Counted from the stretch's first letter, positions 9,291 through 17,953 are shown. The stretch: DNA of 58,265 nucleotides from an uncultured Pelagibacteraceae bacterium (GCA_902617625.1 CACMXJ010000007.1:1-58265); one strand, 5' to 3'. A program made the numbers and translations. Notes: generated by a model from the sequence alone, not told the origin.

Positions 9291-9998
9291 ATGGCATTTT
9301 TTGAGGGAAATAACATGACAGGTGGATATGGCAAGGGTCCAGATATAATTAATTCATGTACTGTAAATGTTGAAAGAGGAGAAATAGTATCCATTCTTGG
9401 ACCAAATGGAGCTGGAAAATCCACTGCGATGAAAGCCATGCTAGGTTTGTTAAATTTAAAATCTGGCTCAATAATTATTGATGGTAAGGATATCTCAAAA
9501 CTTTCCCCACAAGATAGAGTTAAAGAAGGAATTTCATTTGTCCCACAAACAAAAAATGTATTTGCAGGAATGACAGTGGAGGAAAATTTAGAAATGGGAG
9601 CTTTTTTAATAAATCAAGATTACACAAAAGTAATTGATGAAATTTATAATCTTTTTCCAATTTTGAGTGAAAAGAGAAAACAATTTGTAGGAGAATTATC
9701 TGGAGGTCAAAGACAACAAGTAGCGTTAGGAAGGGCCCTGATGATTAAGCCGTCTGTACTAATGTTAGATGAACCAACTGCTGGAGTTTCTCCAATAGTC
9801 ATGGATGAACTTTTTGATCATATTATTAAAGTAAAAAAAACAAATGTTGCTATTTTAATGGTTGAGCAGAATGCAAAACAAGCTCTCAATATTTCCGATA
9901 GAGGATATGTATTAGTCACTGGTGAAAATCGTCATTCAGGAACAGGAAAAGAATTACTAAACGATCCAAGAGTAAGAAGCTCTTTTTTAGGTGGTTAA
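9291..9998 (+). CDS. HAAT-type ABC transporter ATP-binding protein (LivF-like)
   Basis: Second ATPase of the importer, 235 residues, matching the usual LivF length. It has Walker A GPNGAGKST, Q-loop region FVPQTKN, signature LSGGQRQQVALGR, Walker B VLMLDEPTAG and switch region MVEQNAKQAL (Gln in place of His, as is normal for LivF). The stop codon is directly followed by the permease ATG, so translation is probably coupled. With the preceding LivG-like subunit it should form the heterodimeric motor. Confidence 0.9.
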   Translation: MAFFEGNNMTGGYGKGPDIINSCTVNVERGEIVSILGPNGAGKSTAMKAMLGLLNLKSGSIIIDGKDISKLSPQDRVKEGISFVPQTKNVFAGMTVEENLEMGAFLINQDYTKVIDEIYNLFPILSEKRKQFVGELSGGQRQQVALGRALMIKPSVLMLDEPTAGVSPIVMDELFDHIIKVKKTNVAILMVEQNAKQALNISDRGYVLVTGENRHSGTGKELLNDPRVRSSFLGG

Positions 9999-11009
9999 AT
10001 GGATTTTCTAAACGCGTTAATCCTTTTATTAAATTATATTTTTGTTCCTGCTCTTGCCTATGGATCTCAATTAGCTATTGGAGCCATATTTGTAACTTTA
10101 ATCTATGGAATACTGCGTTTTGCAAATTTTGCAACTGGCGACATGATGTCGTTCGGTACAATGGTTGCTATACTTTTTACATGGTACTTTCAATCAATTG
10201 GTTTATCCCTTGGTTTTTTACCTACCGCACTTTTAGCAATACCATTTGCAATCCTATTTATGGGTTTATACATGTTAGTGATTGATAAGTTTGTATTTAA
10301 ATATTACAGATTGAATAAAAGTCCTCCGGTTCAATTAGCGATGGTAAGTATAGGGGTAATGTTTGTTACTCAAGCAGTGGTAAGAATTATAATTGGTCCA
10401 TCCGATAGAAGATTTTTTGATGGTGAAAAATTTTTAATAAGAGCTAATGATTTTAAAGAAATGACAGGTTTAAACGAGGGACTTGCTATTAAGTCAACGC
10501 AAGTCATTACAATTATTGTCACAATAATTTTAGTTTCAACTTTATTTTGGTTCTTAAACAAAACAAAAACTGGAAAAAGTATGAGAGCTTACTCAGATAA
10601 TGAGGATTTAGCATTACTATCTGGGATAGATCCCAAAAAAATTGTGATGATAACTTGGATGATTGCTGCAATTTTAGCTACAATAGGTGGAGTTTTGTAT
10701 GGTTTAGACAAAAGTTTTAAACCATTTACATATTTTAATAACATGCTCCCAATATTTGCTGCTGCTATAGTTGGAGGAATTGGTAACCCTTTTGGAGCTT
10801 TCCTTGGAGGTTACGTAATTGCTTTTTCTGAAATACTTCTGACTTATGCTTATAAAAAATTCTTTATGTATTTGTTACCAGAAAACATGGAACCTAATGG
10901 TTTAATTCAGTTACTTTCGACTGATTATAAATTTGCTGTATCTTTTTCAATATTGGTAATTGTATTACTTTATCGTCCATCAGGAATATTTAAGGGAAAG
11001 ATATTGTGA
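9999..11009 (+). CDS. HAAT-type ABC transporter permease (LivH-like)
   Basis: Polytopic inner-membrane protein of 336 residues with about eight helices. It carries the LivH hallmarks: an early GAIFVTLIYGILRFANFATGD segment, the cytoplasmic loop RAYSDNEDLALLSGID that contacts the ATPase, and AAAIVGGIGNPFGAFLGGYVIA near the C terminus, ending in YRPSGIFKG. It is slightly longer than typical LivH (about 300 residues) because of a hydrophilic loop around residues 135-165. Its stop overlaps the GTG start of the next permease by four bases (GTGA). Confidence 0.88.
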   Translation: MDFLNALILLLNYIFVPALAYGSQLAIGAIFVTLIYGILRFANFATGDMMSFGTMVAILFTWYFQSIGLSLGFLPTALLAIPFAILFMGLYMLVIDKFVFKYYRLNKSPPVQLAMVSIGVMFVTQAVVRIIIGPSDRRFFDGEKFLIRANDFKEMTGLNEGLAIKSTQVITIIVTIILVSTLFWFLNKTKTGKSMRAYSDNEDLALLSGIDPKKIVMITWMIAAILATIGGVLYGLDKSFKPFTYFNNMLPIFAAAIVGGIGNPFGAFLGGYVIAFSEILLTYAYKKFFMYLLPENMEPNGLIQLLSTDYKFAVSFSILVIVLLYRPSGIFKGKIL

Positions 11010-12376
11010 GAAAAAATTTAAATGTAATTGCAGCCTACAGTATTATGATGGGATTAATTGTTCTTGTAGGTATATTTCAATCTTGGAATATTGCTTTATC
11101 CATCTTTAATTTGTGTTTGATATCAGCCGTCATGACGATGGGTGCTAATATTCAATGGGGTTATGCTGGTTTAATTAACTTTGGAATAATGGGCTTTACC
11201 GCGTTAGGTGGTCTAGCTGCAGTTTTAATTTCTGTAAATCCAGTTCAAGAGGCTTGGAGCGCAGGAGGTACTAACATTTTATTGAGCTTATTTCTCATTA
11301 TTGGAATTGTTTTAGCTGTTAGATTTGTTCTTAAAAAATATCAAAAATCTAAAATTAGAAATTACGTTATCGGTGCAATAATCATTTCTGGAATAATTAT
11401 TATACGATTTGTCTCTGAACCTGGCATTGAAGCAATTGAGGAAGTAAATCCAGCGAGAACTGGATTTCTAGGTGGGTTAGGGCTTCCAATAATTTTTTCT
11501 TGGATTGTGGGCGCTTTCTTTGCAGGGGGATTAGCTTTTGTCATTGGAAAGGTAGCATTGGGTTTAAGAGCTGATTATTTAGCAATAGCCACATTACTAA
11601 TATCAGAAATAGTAATAGCAATTATAAAACATGAAGACTGGTTAACCAGAGGTGTTAAAAATGTAATTGGATTGAAGCGTCCTGCTCCATATGAAGTCAA
11701 CTTACAAGAAACAGAATGGTTTATAAATCTAGTTGAAAAATTTAATTCAGGAAAATTAGCTCTAATTTCTGATTTGTCAGAAAGACAAGCAGCTCTTAAT
11801 CAATTTGTAATTGAAGGATCATCAGTGTTTGTGAAACTTTGTTATTCAGGTTTATTTTTAGTTGTTGTGATTATTCTTTTAATCTTAACTCAAAAAGCTC
11901 TTTACTCTCCTTGGGGAAGAATGATGAGAGCTATCAGAGATAATGAAGAGGCAGCTAATGCAATGGGCAAAAATGTAGTCAAACAACATTTATTAATTTT
12001 TGTTTTAGGATCAGCTATAGTTGGTATTGCAGGAGCAATGCTTGTGACACAAGATGGATTATTTACACCAGGGAGTTATAGACCTTTGAGATATACTTTT
12101 TTGATTTGGGTAATGGTCATTGTTGGAGGAAGTGGAAACAATTTTGGAGCAATTCTTGGAGGTTTTGTAGTTTGGTTCTTATGGATTGAGGCAGCACCAA
12201 TAGGATTATATTTAGTTAATTTAACAACAGCAGGTTTAGAAGACACACATTTTTTAAAAGTTCATTTAATTGAAAGTGTTCCTTATTTTAGATTTTTAAT
12301 GATGGGAATAGGTTTATTATTAATTATGAGGTATAGACCAAAGGGTATACTTCCTGAAAAAATAGAAATAAAATAA
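11006..12376 (+). CDS. HAAT-type ABC transporter permease (LivM-like)
   Basis: Second permease, 456 residues, with a GTG start overlapping the livH-like stop (GTGA). LivM features are the ANIQWGYAGLINFGIMGFTALGG segment, RADYLAIATLLISEIV, the cytoplasmic loop MRAIRDNEEAANAMGKN and the C-terminal IMRYRPKGILPE. It is about 100 residues longer than most LivM proteins; the excess is an extra hydrophobic stretch around residues 90-135 and a charged loop around 205-275. A 23-codon membrane ORF starts 4 bases after its stop. Confidence 0.88.
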   Translation: MRKNLNVIAAYSIMMGLIVLVGIFQSWNIALSIFNLCLISAVMTMGANIQWGYAGLINFGIMGFTALGGLAAVLISVNPVQEAWSAGGTNILLSLFLIIGIVLAVRFVLKKYQKSKIRNYVIGAIIISGIIIIRFVSEPGIEAIEEVNPARTGFLGGLGLPIIFSWIVGAFFAGGLAFVIGKVALGLRADYLAIATLLISEIVIAIIKHEDWLTRGVKNVIGLKRPAPYEVNLQETEWFINLVEKFNSGKLALISDLSERQAALNQFVIEGSSVFVKLCYSGLFLVVVIILLILTQKALYSPWGRMMRAIRDNEEAANAMGKNVVKQHLLIFVLGSAIVGIAGAMLVTQDGLFTPGSYRPLRYTFLIWVMVIVGGSGNNFGAILGGFVVWFLWIEAAPIGLYLVNLTTAGLEDTHFLKVHLIESVPYFRFLMMGIGLLLIMRYRPKGILPEKIEIK

Positions 12377-12380
12377 GACT

Positions 12381-12452
12381 ATGAAATATATTATTACAGG
12401 TGCTGCAATAGCTTGGGCATTATATATGGCAGACAAATATTTATTTTTTTAA
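12381..12452 (+). CDS. Possible 23-residue single-helix membrane microprotein behind LivM
   Basis: A short ATG-to-TAA frame, MKYIITGAAIAWALYMADKYLFF, begins 4 bases after the livM-like stop. It has a Lys near the N terminus, a hydrophobic helix of about 14 residues and an amphipathic end, as in known one-helix accessory subunits such as KdpF. No Shine-Dalgarno sequence is visible, so expression would need translational coupling to LivM. Its last 12 bases overlap the convergent 55-residue gene. An ORF this short can arise by chance. The second HAAT operon also ends in such an ORF, which raises the likelihood of a real gene. Confidence 0.4.
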   Translation: MKYIITGAAIAWALYMADKYLFF

Positions 12453-12608
12453 AGTCCAGCCATTCTTTATTAATGCTTTAATTAAATTTTCTAGCATTTC
12501 ATCTCTAGAAGTATTCTTATCACCTATTTTTTCAAAGAATACAGGCTCTAAACCTTTATCTTTTTTTGATTTAAAATAGTTTTTAATTGATTGTATTTTT
12601 AGTTTCAT
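12441..12608 (-). CDS. Small basic protein of unknown function (55 residues)
   Basis: A minus-strand ATG with a strong ribosome-binding site (GGAGAA, 4 bases upstream) opens a 55-codon frame to TAA. The product starts MKLKIQSIKNYFKSKKDK and ends NGWTLKK. It is soluble, Lys-rich and probably helical, with no Cys and no membrane segment. I do not recognise the family. The good ribosome-binding site and sensible composition support a real gene. It could be expressed with the 148-residue gene upstream on the same strand. Confidence 0.6.
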   Translation of the reverse strand: MKLKIQSIKNYFKSKKDKGLEPVFFEKIGDKNTSRDEMLENLIKALIKNGWTLKK

Positions 12609-12693
12609 TTTTCTCCTTTAGCGTTGTGTTTAAAGTCCCAGCAAGTAGAGTTATTTTCTAAATCAGGACGAGCTTATAATAAAAAATATATAA
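12609..12693 (-). other. Spacer with an open frame running into the 55-residue gene
   Basis: Between two minus-strand genes, one frame is open for about 22 codons after a TAA and ends in TGA overlapping the next ATG (ATGA). It includes the Trp/Cys-containing stretch TCWDFKHNAKGEK but has no start codon. It may be the tail of a decayed gene or chance. No terminator is visible. Confidence 0.25.
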
Positions 12694-13140
12694 TTAATTG
12701 CAATTTATATTTTGCAGATATTCATTAGTGCTTTTAGAGTCTTGAGCTGCCCTCAAGAAATAATATAAAACTGTGTTAGAAATTTCACCTTTAACAATAC
12801 TCATTGTATTGTTTGGATCAACCTTGATAGTTCCACCAAAACCGTATTTGGTCATAAACTTTGTTTTAATTAAGTTATGTAGTTTTCGATTTGGGTCATC
12901 TTTCAAAAGCAGACATAAAGTATTATTAGGATCAAGTAGATCTCCTTTAGTGATCCAGACACCAGCAGCATCACCGGAGCCAGCGAAACTTAATGAAAAA
13001 ACATCACTAGATGAATATGCAAATGTGAACCAAGCTTCAACACCATCATCTGCATAACCTGTAACTCTTTTTTCTAAAGCATGTGAATAAGAAATATTTA
13101 AAAATAAAAGAATTAATGTTATTTTGAATATTTTTTTCAT
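12694..13140 (-). CDS. Exported protein of unknown function (148 residues)
   Basis: A signal peptide (about residues 1-21, cleavage near SHAL) precedes a compact, probably beta-rich domain containing DDGVEAWFTFAYSSSD, FAGSGDAAGVWITKGD and a final NINCN. Two Cys residues in the mature part could form a disulfide in the periplasm. I recognise no family. The gene lies just after the terminator of the HAAT binding-protein gene, so it probably has its own promoter. No link to transport can be shown. Confidence 0.6.
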   Translation of the reverse strand: MKKIFKITLILLFLNISYSHALEKRVTGYADDGVEAWFTFAYSSSDVFSLSFAGSGDAAGVWITKGDLLDPNNTLCLLLKDDPNRKLHNLIKTKFMTKYGFGGTIKVDPNNTMSIVKGEISNTVLYYFLRAAQDSKSTNEYLQNINCN

Positions 13141-13150
13141 AAATTAAAAG

Positions 13151-13186
13151 AAACCCCCAACAAAATAATATTGGGGGTTTAATTTT
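13151..13186 (-). terminator. Rho-independent terminator of the binding-protein gene
   Basis: A perfect ten-base inverted repeat, AAACCCCCAA / TTGGGGGTTT, with a ten-base AT-rich loop. On the minus strand it is followed by CTTTT. It lies 10 bases after the stop of the substrate-binding protein gene. Read the other way it is followed by AATTTTTT, so it could stop transcription from both sides. Confidence 0.88.
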
Positions 13187-13196
13187 TTAGATAAAA

Positions 13197-14378
13197 TTAT
13201 CTTTGTTTTTTAGTTTTGAATTTTCCGCCTTTAACCTCTTGTTCTAAGAAAGAACCTTCAGCTTCACCGACGCTAGTAAAAGTAACTCCAGTTGCACCTT
13301 CGTAGTCAACTTTTTTACCTTTAGCTAATAAATCTAAACCTTTTTTAAGCTGACCTGGATAGATCTTTGTTCCAGGACCATTAGCAACATCCATTACATT
13401 TTTTGCAATTGACGCTCTGTCAGTTGAGTTACCTGCTTGCATAGCTAAAACTATCAAAGCGGCAGCATCATAAGATTCTCCTGTGTAAGGACCAGAACTA
13501 TCTATACCAGCAGCACTTGCTACTTTAGCAAATACTCCAGCTCCTTTTCCAGTTGAACCAGGTAATGAACCAAAAGATTTATTTAAATCTTTTCCAAATG
13601 CATCAACTAAAGATTGACCAATCATACCATCTGATAAAATAAATCTATCAAATGCACCAGAGTCTAAAGATGCTTGAATAATACCTTTACCACCTTGGTC
13701 TAAGTAACCTATTACCGCTACCGCATCTCCACCTGCTGAAGCAAGTGTTGCTACTTCAGATGAATAGTCTGCTTTACCATCCTCGTGCGCTGTTACAGTG
13801 GTAACTTTTATACCATGAGCTTCAACAGCTGCTTTATAAACATCTGCTAAACCTTTTCCATAGTCGTTATTAGTGTATGTAATTGCTACACTTTTAATTT
13901 TTCTGTCTTTAGTAACATCAGCTAAGATTTGACCACCTCTTGCATCTGAAGGAGCTGTTCTAAAAAAGTATCCTTTATCGTCAAGAGTTGTTAAACCTGG
14001 AGATGTTGCTGAAGGTGAGATCATTACAACACCATTTGGCACTGCAACGTTAGATGCAATCGCACCTGTTACACCTGAACAGTCAGCTCCCATAATTGCT
14101 GCAACACCTTGTGCTATAACACCTTCGGCTGCTGCAGTAGCTGCCGCTGAGTCAACACAAGTTGAGTCTGCTCTTACAACTGAAATTTTCTCACCACCGA
14201 GTAATGACCCAGAATCTGAGGCTTCTTTAAAAGCAAGCTCAGCAGATGCTGCCATTGCTGGTGTAAGGGATTCAATTGGACCAGTAAATCCTAATATAAT
14301 TCCCATTTTTACTTCTGCAAAAACATTTGTTGTAAAAGTAGAAACAAATATAAATGCAGCTACAAATAGTTTTTTCAT
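13197..14378 (-). CDS. Periplasmic substrate-binding protein, HAAT family (LivJ/LivK-like)
   Basis: The 393-residue protein has a signal peptide (cleaved near NVFAE) and a type I periplasmic-binding fold. Family landmarks are the opening VKMGIILGFTGPIE, the ligand-loop region MGADCSGVTGAIA...MISPSATSPGL, YFFRTAPSDARGGQ, and the hinge strand VAITYTNNDYGKGLADVY. The mature chain has a Cys pair (STCVD and ADCSG). It is probably the ligand receptor for the transporter encoded convergently at 8503-12376, which otherwise lacks one. A GAGGAT ribosome-binding site precedes the ATG. The ligand is not evident; Leu/Ile/Val-like amino acids are the conservative guess. Confidence 0.88.
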   Translation of the reverse strand: MKKLFVAAFIFVSTFTTNVFAEVKMGIILGFTGPIESLTPAMAASAELAFKEASDSGSLLGGEKISVVRADSTCVDSAAATAAAEGVIAQGVAAIMGADCSGVTGAIASNVAVPNGVVMISPSATSPGLTTLDDKGYFFRTAPSDARGGQILADVTKDRKIKSVAITYTNNDYGKGLADVYKAAVEAHGIKVTTVTAHEDGKADYSSEVATLASAGGDAVAVIGYLDQGGKGIIQASLDSGAFDRFILSDGMIGQSLVDAFGKDLNKSFGSLPGSTGKGAGVFAKVASAAGIDSSGPYTGESYDAAALIVLAMQAGNSTDRASIAKNVMDVANGPGTKIYPGQLKKGLDLLAKGKKVDYEGATGVTFTSVGEAEGSFLEQEVKGGKFKTKKQR

Positions 14379-14453
14379 TATTATCCTCTTTTATTGTTAA
14401 CAATTTTTAAAAACTAAATTAAATCTGATTTATTAAAAGTTGCAATAAGCAAA

Positions 14454-15311
14454 TTATTTAATTTTGTGTAGAAAAAACACCGAAGTAATTACTATTATCC
14501 CACCCAATATGAACAAAATAGTCGGCACTTCACCAAAAACTAGATATGTAAGAATTATTCCAAATATTGGAAAAAGAGAATAAAAAGGAAAAATCTTACC
14601 AACAGTATAAAATTTATAGAGATAAAACATCAGCAGGTGGGCACATAAAGATACTATCACTGCTTGATAAGATATGAGCATCCACGACTCAAGATTTATT
14701 TGCTCAATATTTTCCTGAACATTACCCTCAATTAAAACTGAAATAATTATAAGTATTATAAAACCAAAAATACCTGTACTGGCATTTATCATACTTATTG
14801 GCAGCTCTTTTAGTTGACGGGAATAAACTTGTGCTAGTCCAAAAAATAAAGCCATAAGACTAGCAAAAAATAAACCTAAATAGTTTTCTGTTAATTTCGG
14901 ATCAAAAAAGATTATGACTATTCCAATAAATGATGTGAAAATCAAAATCCATTTATTTTTACTAATATTTTCATTTAATAAAAACGCACTTGCAAGTATT
15001 CCAAACGGTATCGCAAGTTGAGATCCTAAAATTATAGGAGCAATTATTGAGGAATGAAATAACGATAAATTCATAAATACATAAACTAAAACACCCATAG
15101 ATATTGAAAATAAAATTAAAGGTTTGATAAACTTCTTATTTGGTAATTTAAATTTCCAAAAAGGTATTAGTAATAAAAAGACTAATCCCATTCTTAATGA
15201 GGCCATTAAGATGGGTGGAACAGAATTATTAAGAGCTAACTTAGCTATAGGAAACGCACTTCCATGAGCAATCATTATAAAGATTAAAATGAATAAGTGT
15301 TTGAGTGGCAA
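14454..15311 (-). CDS. EamA/DMT family membrane carrier
   Basis: The 285-residue integral membrane protein has ten predicted helices in two EamA repeats (drug/metabolite transporter superfamily). The first opens with MIAHGSAFPIAKLALNN and the second with ASLMALFFGLAQVYSRQL. It ends in a short basic tail. Such carriers usually export amino acids or related metabolites, but substrate cannot be predicted from sequence. It follows the TerC gene by 9 bases on the same strand, so the two may be cotranscribed. Confidence 0.85.
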   Translation of the reverse strand: MPLKHLFILIFIMIAHGSAFPIAKLALNNSVPPILMASLRMGLVFLLLIPFWKFKLPNKKFIKPLILFSISMGVLVYVFMNLSLFHSSIIAPIILGSQLAIPFGILASAFLLNENISKNKWILIFTSFIGIVIIFFDPKLTENYLGLFFASLMALFFGLAQVYSRQLKELPISMINASTGIFGFIILIIISVLIEGNVQENIEQINLESWMLISYQAVIVSLCAHLLMFYLYKFYTVGKIFPFYSLFPIFGIILTYLVFGEVPTILFILGGIIVITSVFFLHKIK

Positions 15312-15320
15312 TTTTTTTGA

Positions 15321-15932
15321 TTAGAAGTATTTTTTAAAGGTTTCATTAATTGATAAAACACCATAATCATTTAATCCACCAATAATCAACTGTAAAGCAA
15401 CAAGCAAAATAAAACCTAAACCAATATAGGCAATCCAAAGATGTCTTTGAATATAATTAGCCAAATATGTAGCTAATGCACCAGTCAAAACAACTGACAA
15501 GATCAGTCCAAACATCATATAACCAAAGTTACCTTTTGCAGCACCCACAACACCAATGACGTTATCAAAACTAATAGTTATATCTGCAAAAAGGACTTTA
15601 TAAATACTTTTAATAAATGAAGGTTCTTTTGATTTTTTAGTAGGTGATTTAACTTTTTTAATTTCAAATAAATCTTTTCGAAGGTCATTAACAATCCAGA
15701 TTAAAAGTAGACCACCAATTATTTTAACCCAATAAAATTGAAAAAGGTAAGTAGCAAAAATAGCGAATAAAACTTTAAAAACAAGTGCACCAACTACACC
15801 CCAAAAAATAATTAATTTTCTATTTTTAGGTACAAAATTTGCAGCAATTAAACCAATTATGATTGCATTATCTGCAGCTAAGATAATATCAATGAAAATG
15901 ATCTGTAAGAGTATGAGTGATTCTTCTAACAA
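15321..15932 (-). CDS. TerC family integral membrane protein
   Basis: The 203-residue protein has about seven membrane helices and the TerC acidic helix motifs: IIFIDIILAADNAIIIGL near the N terminus and ADITISFDNVIGVVGAAKGN in the middle. The conserved Asp residues of these motifs form the presumed metal site. Members of this family (YjbE/YceF/MeeF type) are linked to manganese efflux or loading of exported metalloproteins. A basic cytoplasmic loop (about residues 90-105) separates the two halves. The EamA gene lies immediately downstream. Confidence 0.88.
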   Translation of the reverse strand: MLEESLILLQIIFIDIILAADNAIIIGLIAANFVPKNRKLIIFWGVVGALVFKVLFAIFATYLFQFYWVKIIGGLLLIWIVNDLRKDLFEIKKVKSPTKKSKEPSFIKSIYKVLFADITISFDNVIGVVGAAKGNFGYMMFGLILSVVLTGALATYLANYIQRHLWIAYIGLGFILLVALQLIIGGLNDYGVLSINETFKKYF

Positions 15933-15992
15933 GGTAATATTATTTTAAAGGACAATTATAATTGTTAGATTTCTGTTGTCTATTACTAGTAA

Positions 15993-16481
15993 TTAATATT
16001 TTGATTTTTCACCAGCTATAACTGCTTTTAACTGTTCATATTCTTTACAATTACAATCTTTTAAAACTTCAAGTCTTTCAACTGCAAGATTATGTCTATT
16101 TGTGGCTACGTATAGTTCACCAAGGTATTCATTTATACCAGTATGCTTTGGATCAATTTTTAATCCTTGTAGATAAAATTTTTCCCCATTCTCAAAATCA
16201 CCAAGCTTTCGAGTTGTAAAACCAAGATAATTTAATGTATCAGCTTTATTTGGAAAATTTTTATTAGATTGAACCAATAATTTTTGCGCTTTTAAATAAC
16301 TTTTTTTTGCTTTATCTAGCTTATCTTTTTTTTCAAAGTTTTTTGCTGCTTTAATATGTGTAACAGCCATATCATATTTTGTTTTTGTTTTAGATGAACC
16401 ACTATCGCTCGATCCTGCAGCATATGAGCTCGAGATTACTAAAGTAGATATAATAAGAGAAATAAGTAAATTTTTAATCAT
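15993..16481 (-). CDS. Exported TPR-repeat protein
   Basis: The 162-residue protein has a signal peptide (about residues 1-21, SSSYAAG), then a Ser/Lys linker and three tetratricopeptide-type helical pairs. A clear one is TLNYLGFTTRKLGDFENGEKFYLQGLKIDPKHTG. TPR modules mediate protein-protein contacts; a periplasmic scaffold role is likely. The ATG overlaps the stop of pxpA by four bases (ATGA), so it is translated with pxpA, though no functional link to 5-oxoproline is known to me. A Cys pair (CNC) lies near the end. Confidence 0.75.
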   Translation of the reverse strand: MIKNLLISLIISTLVISSSYAAGSSDSGSSKTKTKYDMAVTHIKAAKNFEKKDKLDKAKKSYLKAQKLLVQSNKNFPNKADTLNYLGFTTRKLGDFENGEKFYLQGLKIDPKHTGINEYLGELYVATNRHNLAVERLEVLKDCNCKEYEQLKAVIAGEKSKY

Positions 16482-17257
16482 ATAAATTTTTTCATTTTGT
16501 TTAATGTTTCTAATTTTAGTCCGTTATCCAGTAAATTTTTTCTTATAGATTTAGCTGTTTCCAAAGAACTAATATTATCGCCATGTATACATACAGAGTC
16601 GATTTCACAAGGTATTTGTTTTCCACTGTGACAATTAAGTGACTGAGTTTGCACCATTTTTAATACATGTTTTTTTGCTTGTTCTGGGTCAGTGATTAAA
16701 GCATGAGGTTTTTTTCTTGATACAAGATTTCCATCATCTTCATAATTTCTATCAGCAAATATTTCACAAGCAATTTTCATATCTAATTTTTTAGCAGCTT
16801 GTTCCATTTTAGATCCAGTTGGCACTAAATAAATTAACTCTGGATTTATTCTTTTAATTACTTTTGCTAAAGTTGTTGCTAAATCAATATCTTCACATGC
16901 CATATTATTTAAAGCTCCATGTGGTTTTATATGAGTTACATTTTCACCATGGCTAGACGAAATTGTTTGAAGAATTTCATATTGATCAATTATTAATTTT
17001 TCTAATTCAGAAGAGGATAAATTCATTCGTTCTCTTCCAAAATTTTCAGGATCATTAAAAGATGGATGTGCACCAATACTGACACCATTTTTTTTTGATA
17101 TTTCTACAACTTGATTCATAGTTTCCTCGTCACCTGCATGATAACCACATGCTATATTTGCTGAATTAACTATTTCAAGTAAGTCAGGATCATGTTTGTT
17201 AGAATGATGTTTAGATTTTTCACCTAAATCACAATTTATATTAATTTCAATACTCAT
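16478..17257 (-). CDS. pxpA: 5-oxoprolinase subunit A (LamB/YcsF family)
   Basis: The 259-residue cytoplasmic protein has the family N terminus INCDLGEKS, the catalytic/metal segment SANIACGYHAGDEETM, SIGAHPSFNDPENFGRE, THIKPHGALNN, and VCIHGDN near the C terminus. With PxpB and PxpC it hydrolyses 5-oxoproline (pyroglutamate) to glutamate using ATP. The gene is divergent from pxpB, with only 21 bases between the two ATGs, and overlaps the TPR gene downstream by four bases. The start is fixed by the conserved N terminus. Confidence 0.93.
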   Translation of the reverse strand: MSIEININCDLGEKSKHHSNKHDPDLLEIVNSANIACGYHAGDEETMNQVVEISKKNGVSIGAHPSFNDPENFGRERMNLSSSELEKLIIDQYEILQTISSSHGENVTHIKPHGALNNMACEDIDLATTLAKVIKRINPELIYLVPTGSKMEQAAKKLDMKIACEIFADRNYEDDGNLVSRKKPHALITDPEQAKKHVLKMVQTQSLNCHSGKQIPCEIDSVCIHGDNISSLETAKSIRKNLLDNGLKLETLNKMKKFI

Positions 17258-17278
17258 TTTTCTTCAGTATAACATGGC
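17258..17278. promoter_or_regulatory. 21-base divergent gap with back-to-back -10-like boxes
   Basis: The short AGTATAAC core reads TATAAC toward pxpB (17268-17273) and TATACT toward pxpA (17266-17271). Each lies 5 to 8 bases before the corresponding ATG. If these are the -10 elements, both mRNAs would be leaderless or nearly so. No Shine-Dalgarno sequence is visible for pxpB. This is a prediction from position and sequence only. Confidence 0.35.
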
Positions 17279-17953
17279 ATGATAAAAAATATATCAAATC
17301 TTGGTGACGCAGCTTTATATTGTGATTTTGGTAAAGAGGTAAATAAAGACATTAACACACAAGTAATCAAATATTTTAAAACTATTCAAAAAAAAAATAT
17401 TGCAGGAGTGAATAATATTACCCCATCTTATAATAAATTAATTATTTCTTTTGATCTTAAAAAAATTAATTTTAATAAACTTAAAAAAGCAATTGATAAT
17501 ATTGAGATTATTAAAGGTGATAGTATTCAAAATAAAAAATTTGAAATTCCTGTTTGTTGTGAGAAAGAATTTTCTCTAGACATAAAAAGATTAGAAGAAA
17601 AACTAAAGATGAAAGAGGAAAAAATATATGAAAGTTTTTTTGAAAAAGAATTTTTTTGCTATATGACAGGTTTTATTGCAGGAATGCCTTTTCTTGGAGA
17701 TTTAGATGAAAATCTTAGAGCAAAACGTCTTGATACTCCTAGGGTTAAAGTTCCAAAGGGTTCAATTGGTTTAACTGAGCAATTCGCTAATATCTACACT
17801 TTTGAAAGCCCTGGGGGATGGAATATTATTGGAAATACTCCATTAAATATTTTTGATAGTTCCAAAGAAAATAAGCCTAACTTAATTAATCCGGGCGATT
17901 TAGTTACATTCAAAAGAATTAGTAAAGAAAAATATCAAAATTATCATGAATAA
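17279..17953 (+). CDS. pxpB: 5-oxoprolinase subunit B (KipI family)
   Basis: The 224-residue protein begins with the family's early N-LGDAAL-Y-FG strand and contains AGVNNITPSYNKLIISFD (family: P-a-y-x-s-l-l-v-x-y-d). The C-terminal domain has FIAGMPFLGDLD, RVKVPKGSIGLT and SPGGWNIIGNTPLNIFD, all KipI/DUF213 hallmarks. It forms the ATP-dependent 5-oxoprolinase with PxpA and PxpC. Its end overlaps the pxpC start by eight bases, so coupled translation is expected. Confidence 0.93.
   Translation: MIKNISNLGDAALYCDFGKEVNKDINTQVIKYFKTIQKKNIAGVNNITPSYNKLIISFDLKKINFNKLKKAIDNIEIIKGDSIQNKKFEIPVCCEKEFSLDIKRLEEKLKMKEEKIYESFFEKEFFCYMTGFIAGMPFLGDLDENLRAKRLDTPRVKVPKGSIGLTEQFANIYTFESPGGWNIIGNTPLNIFDSSKENKPNLINPGDLVTFKRISKEKYQNYHE

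Noticed and set aside
12773..13057. 94-codon plus-strand frame
   Set aside because: Lies wholly antisense to the exported 148-residue protein, which has a signal peptide and sensible composition; the frame is its mirror and has no ribosome-binding site.
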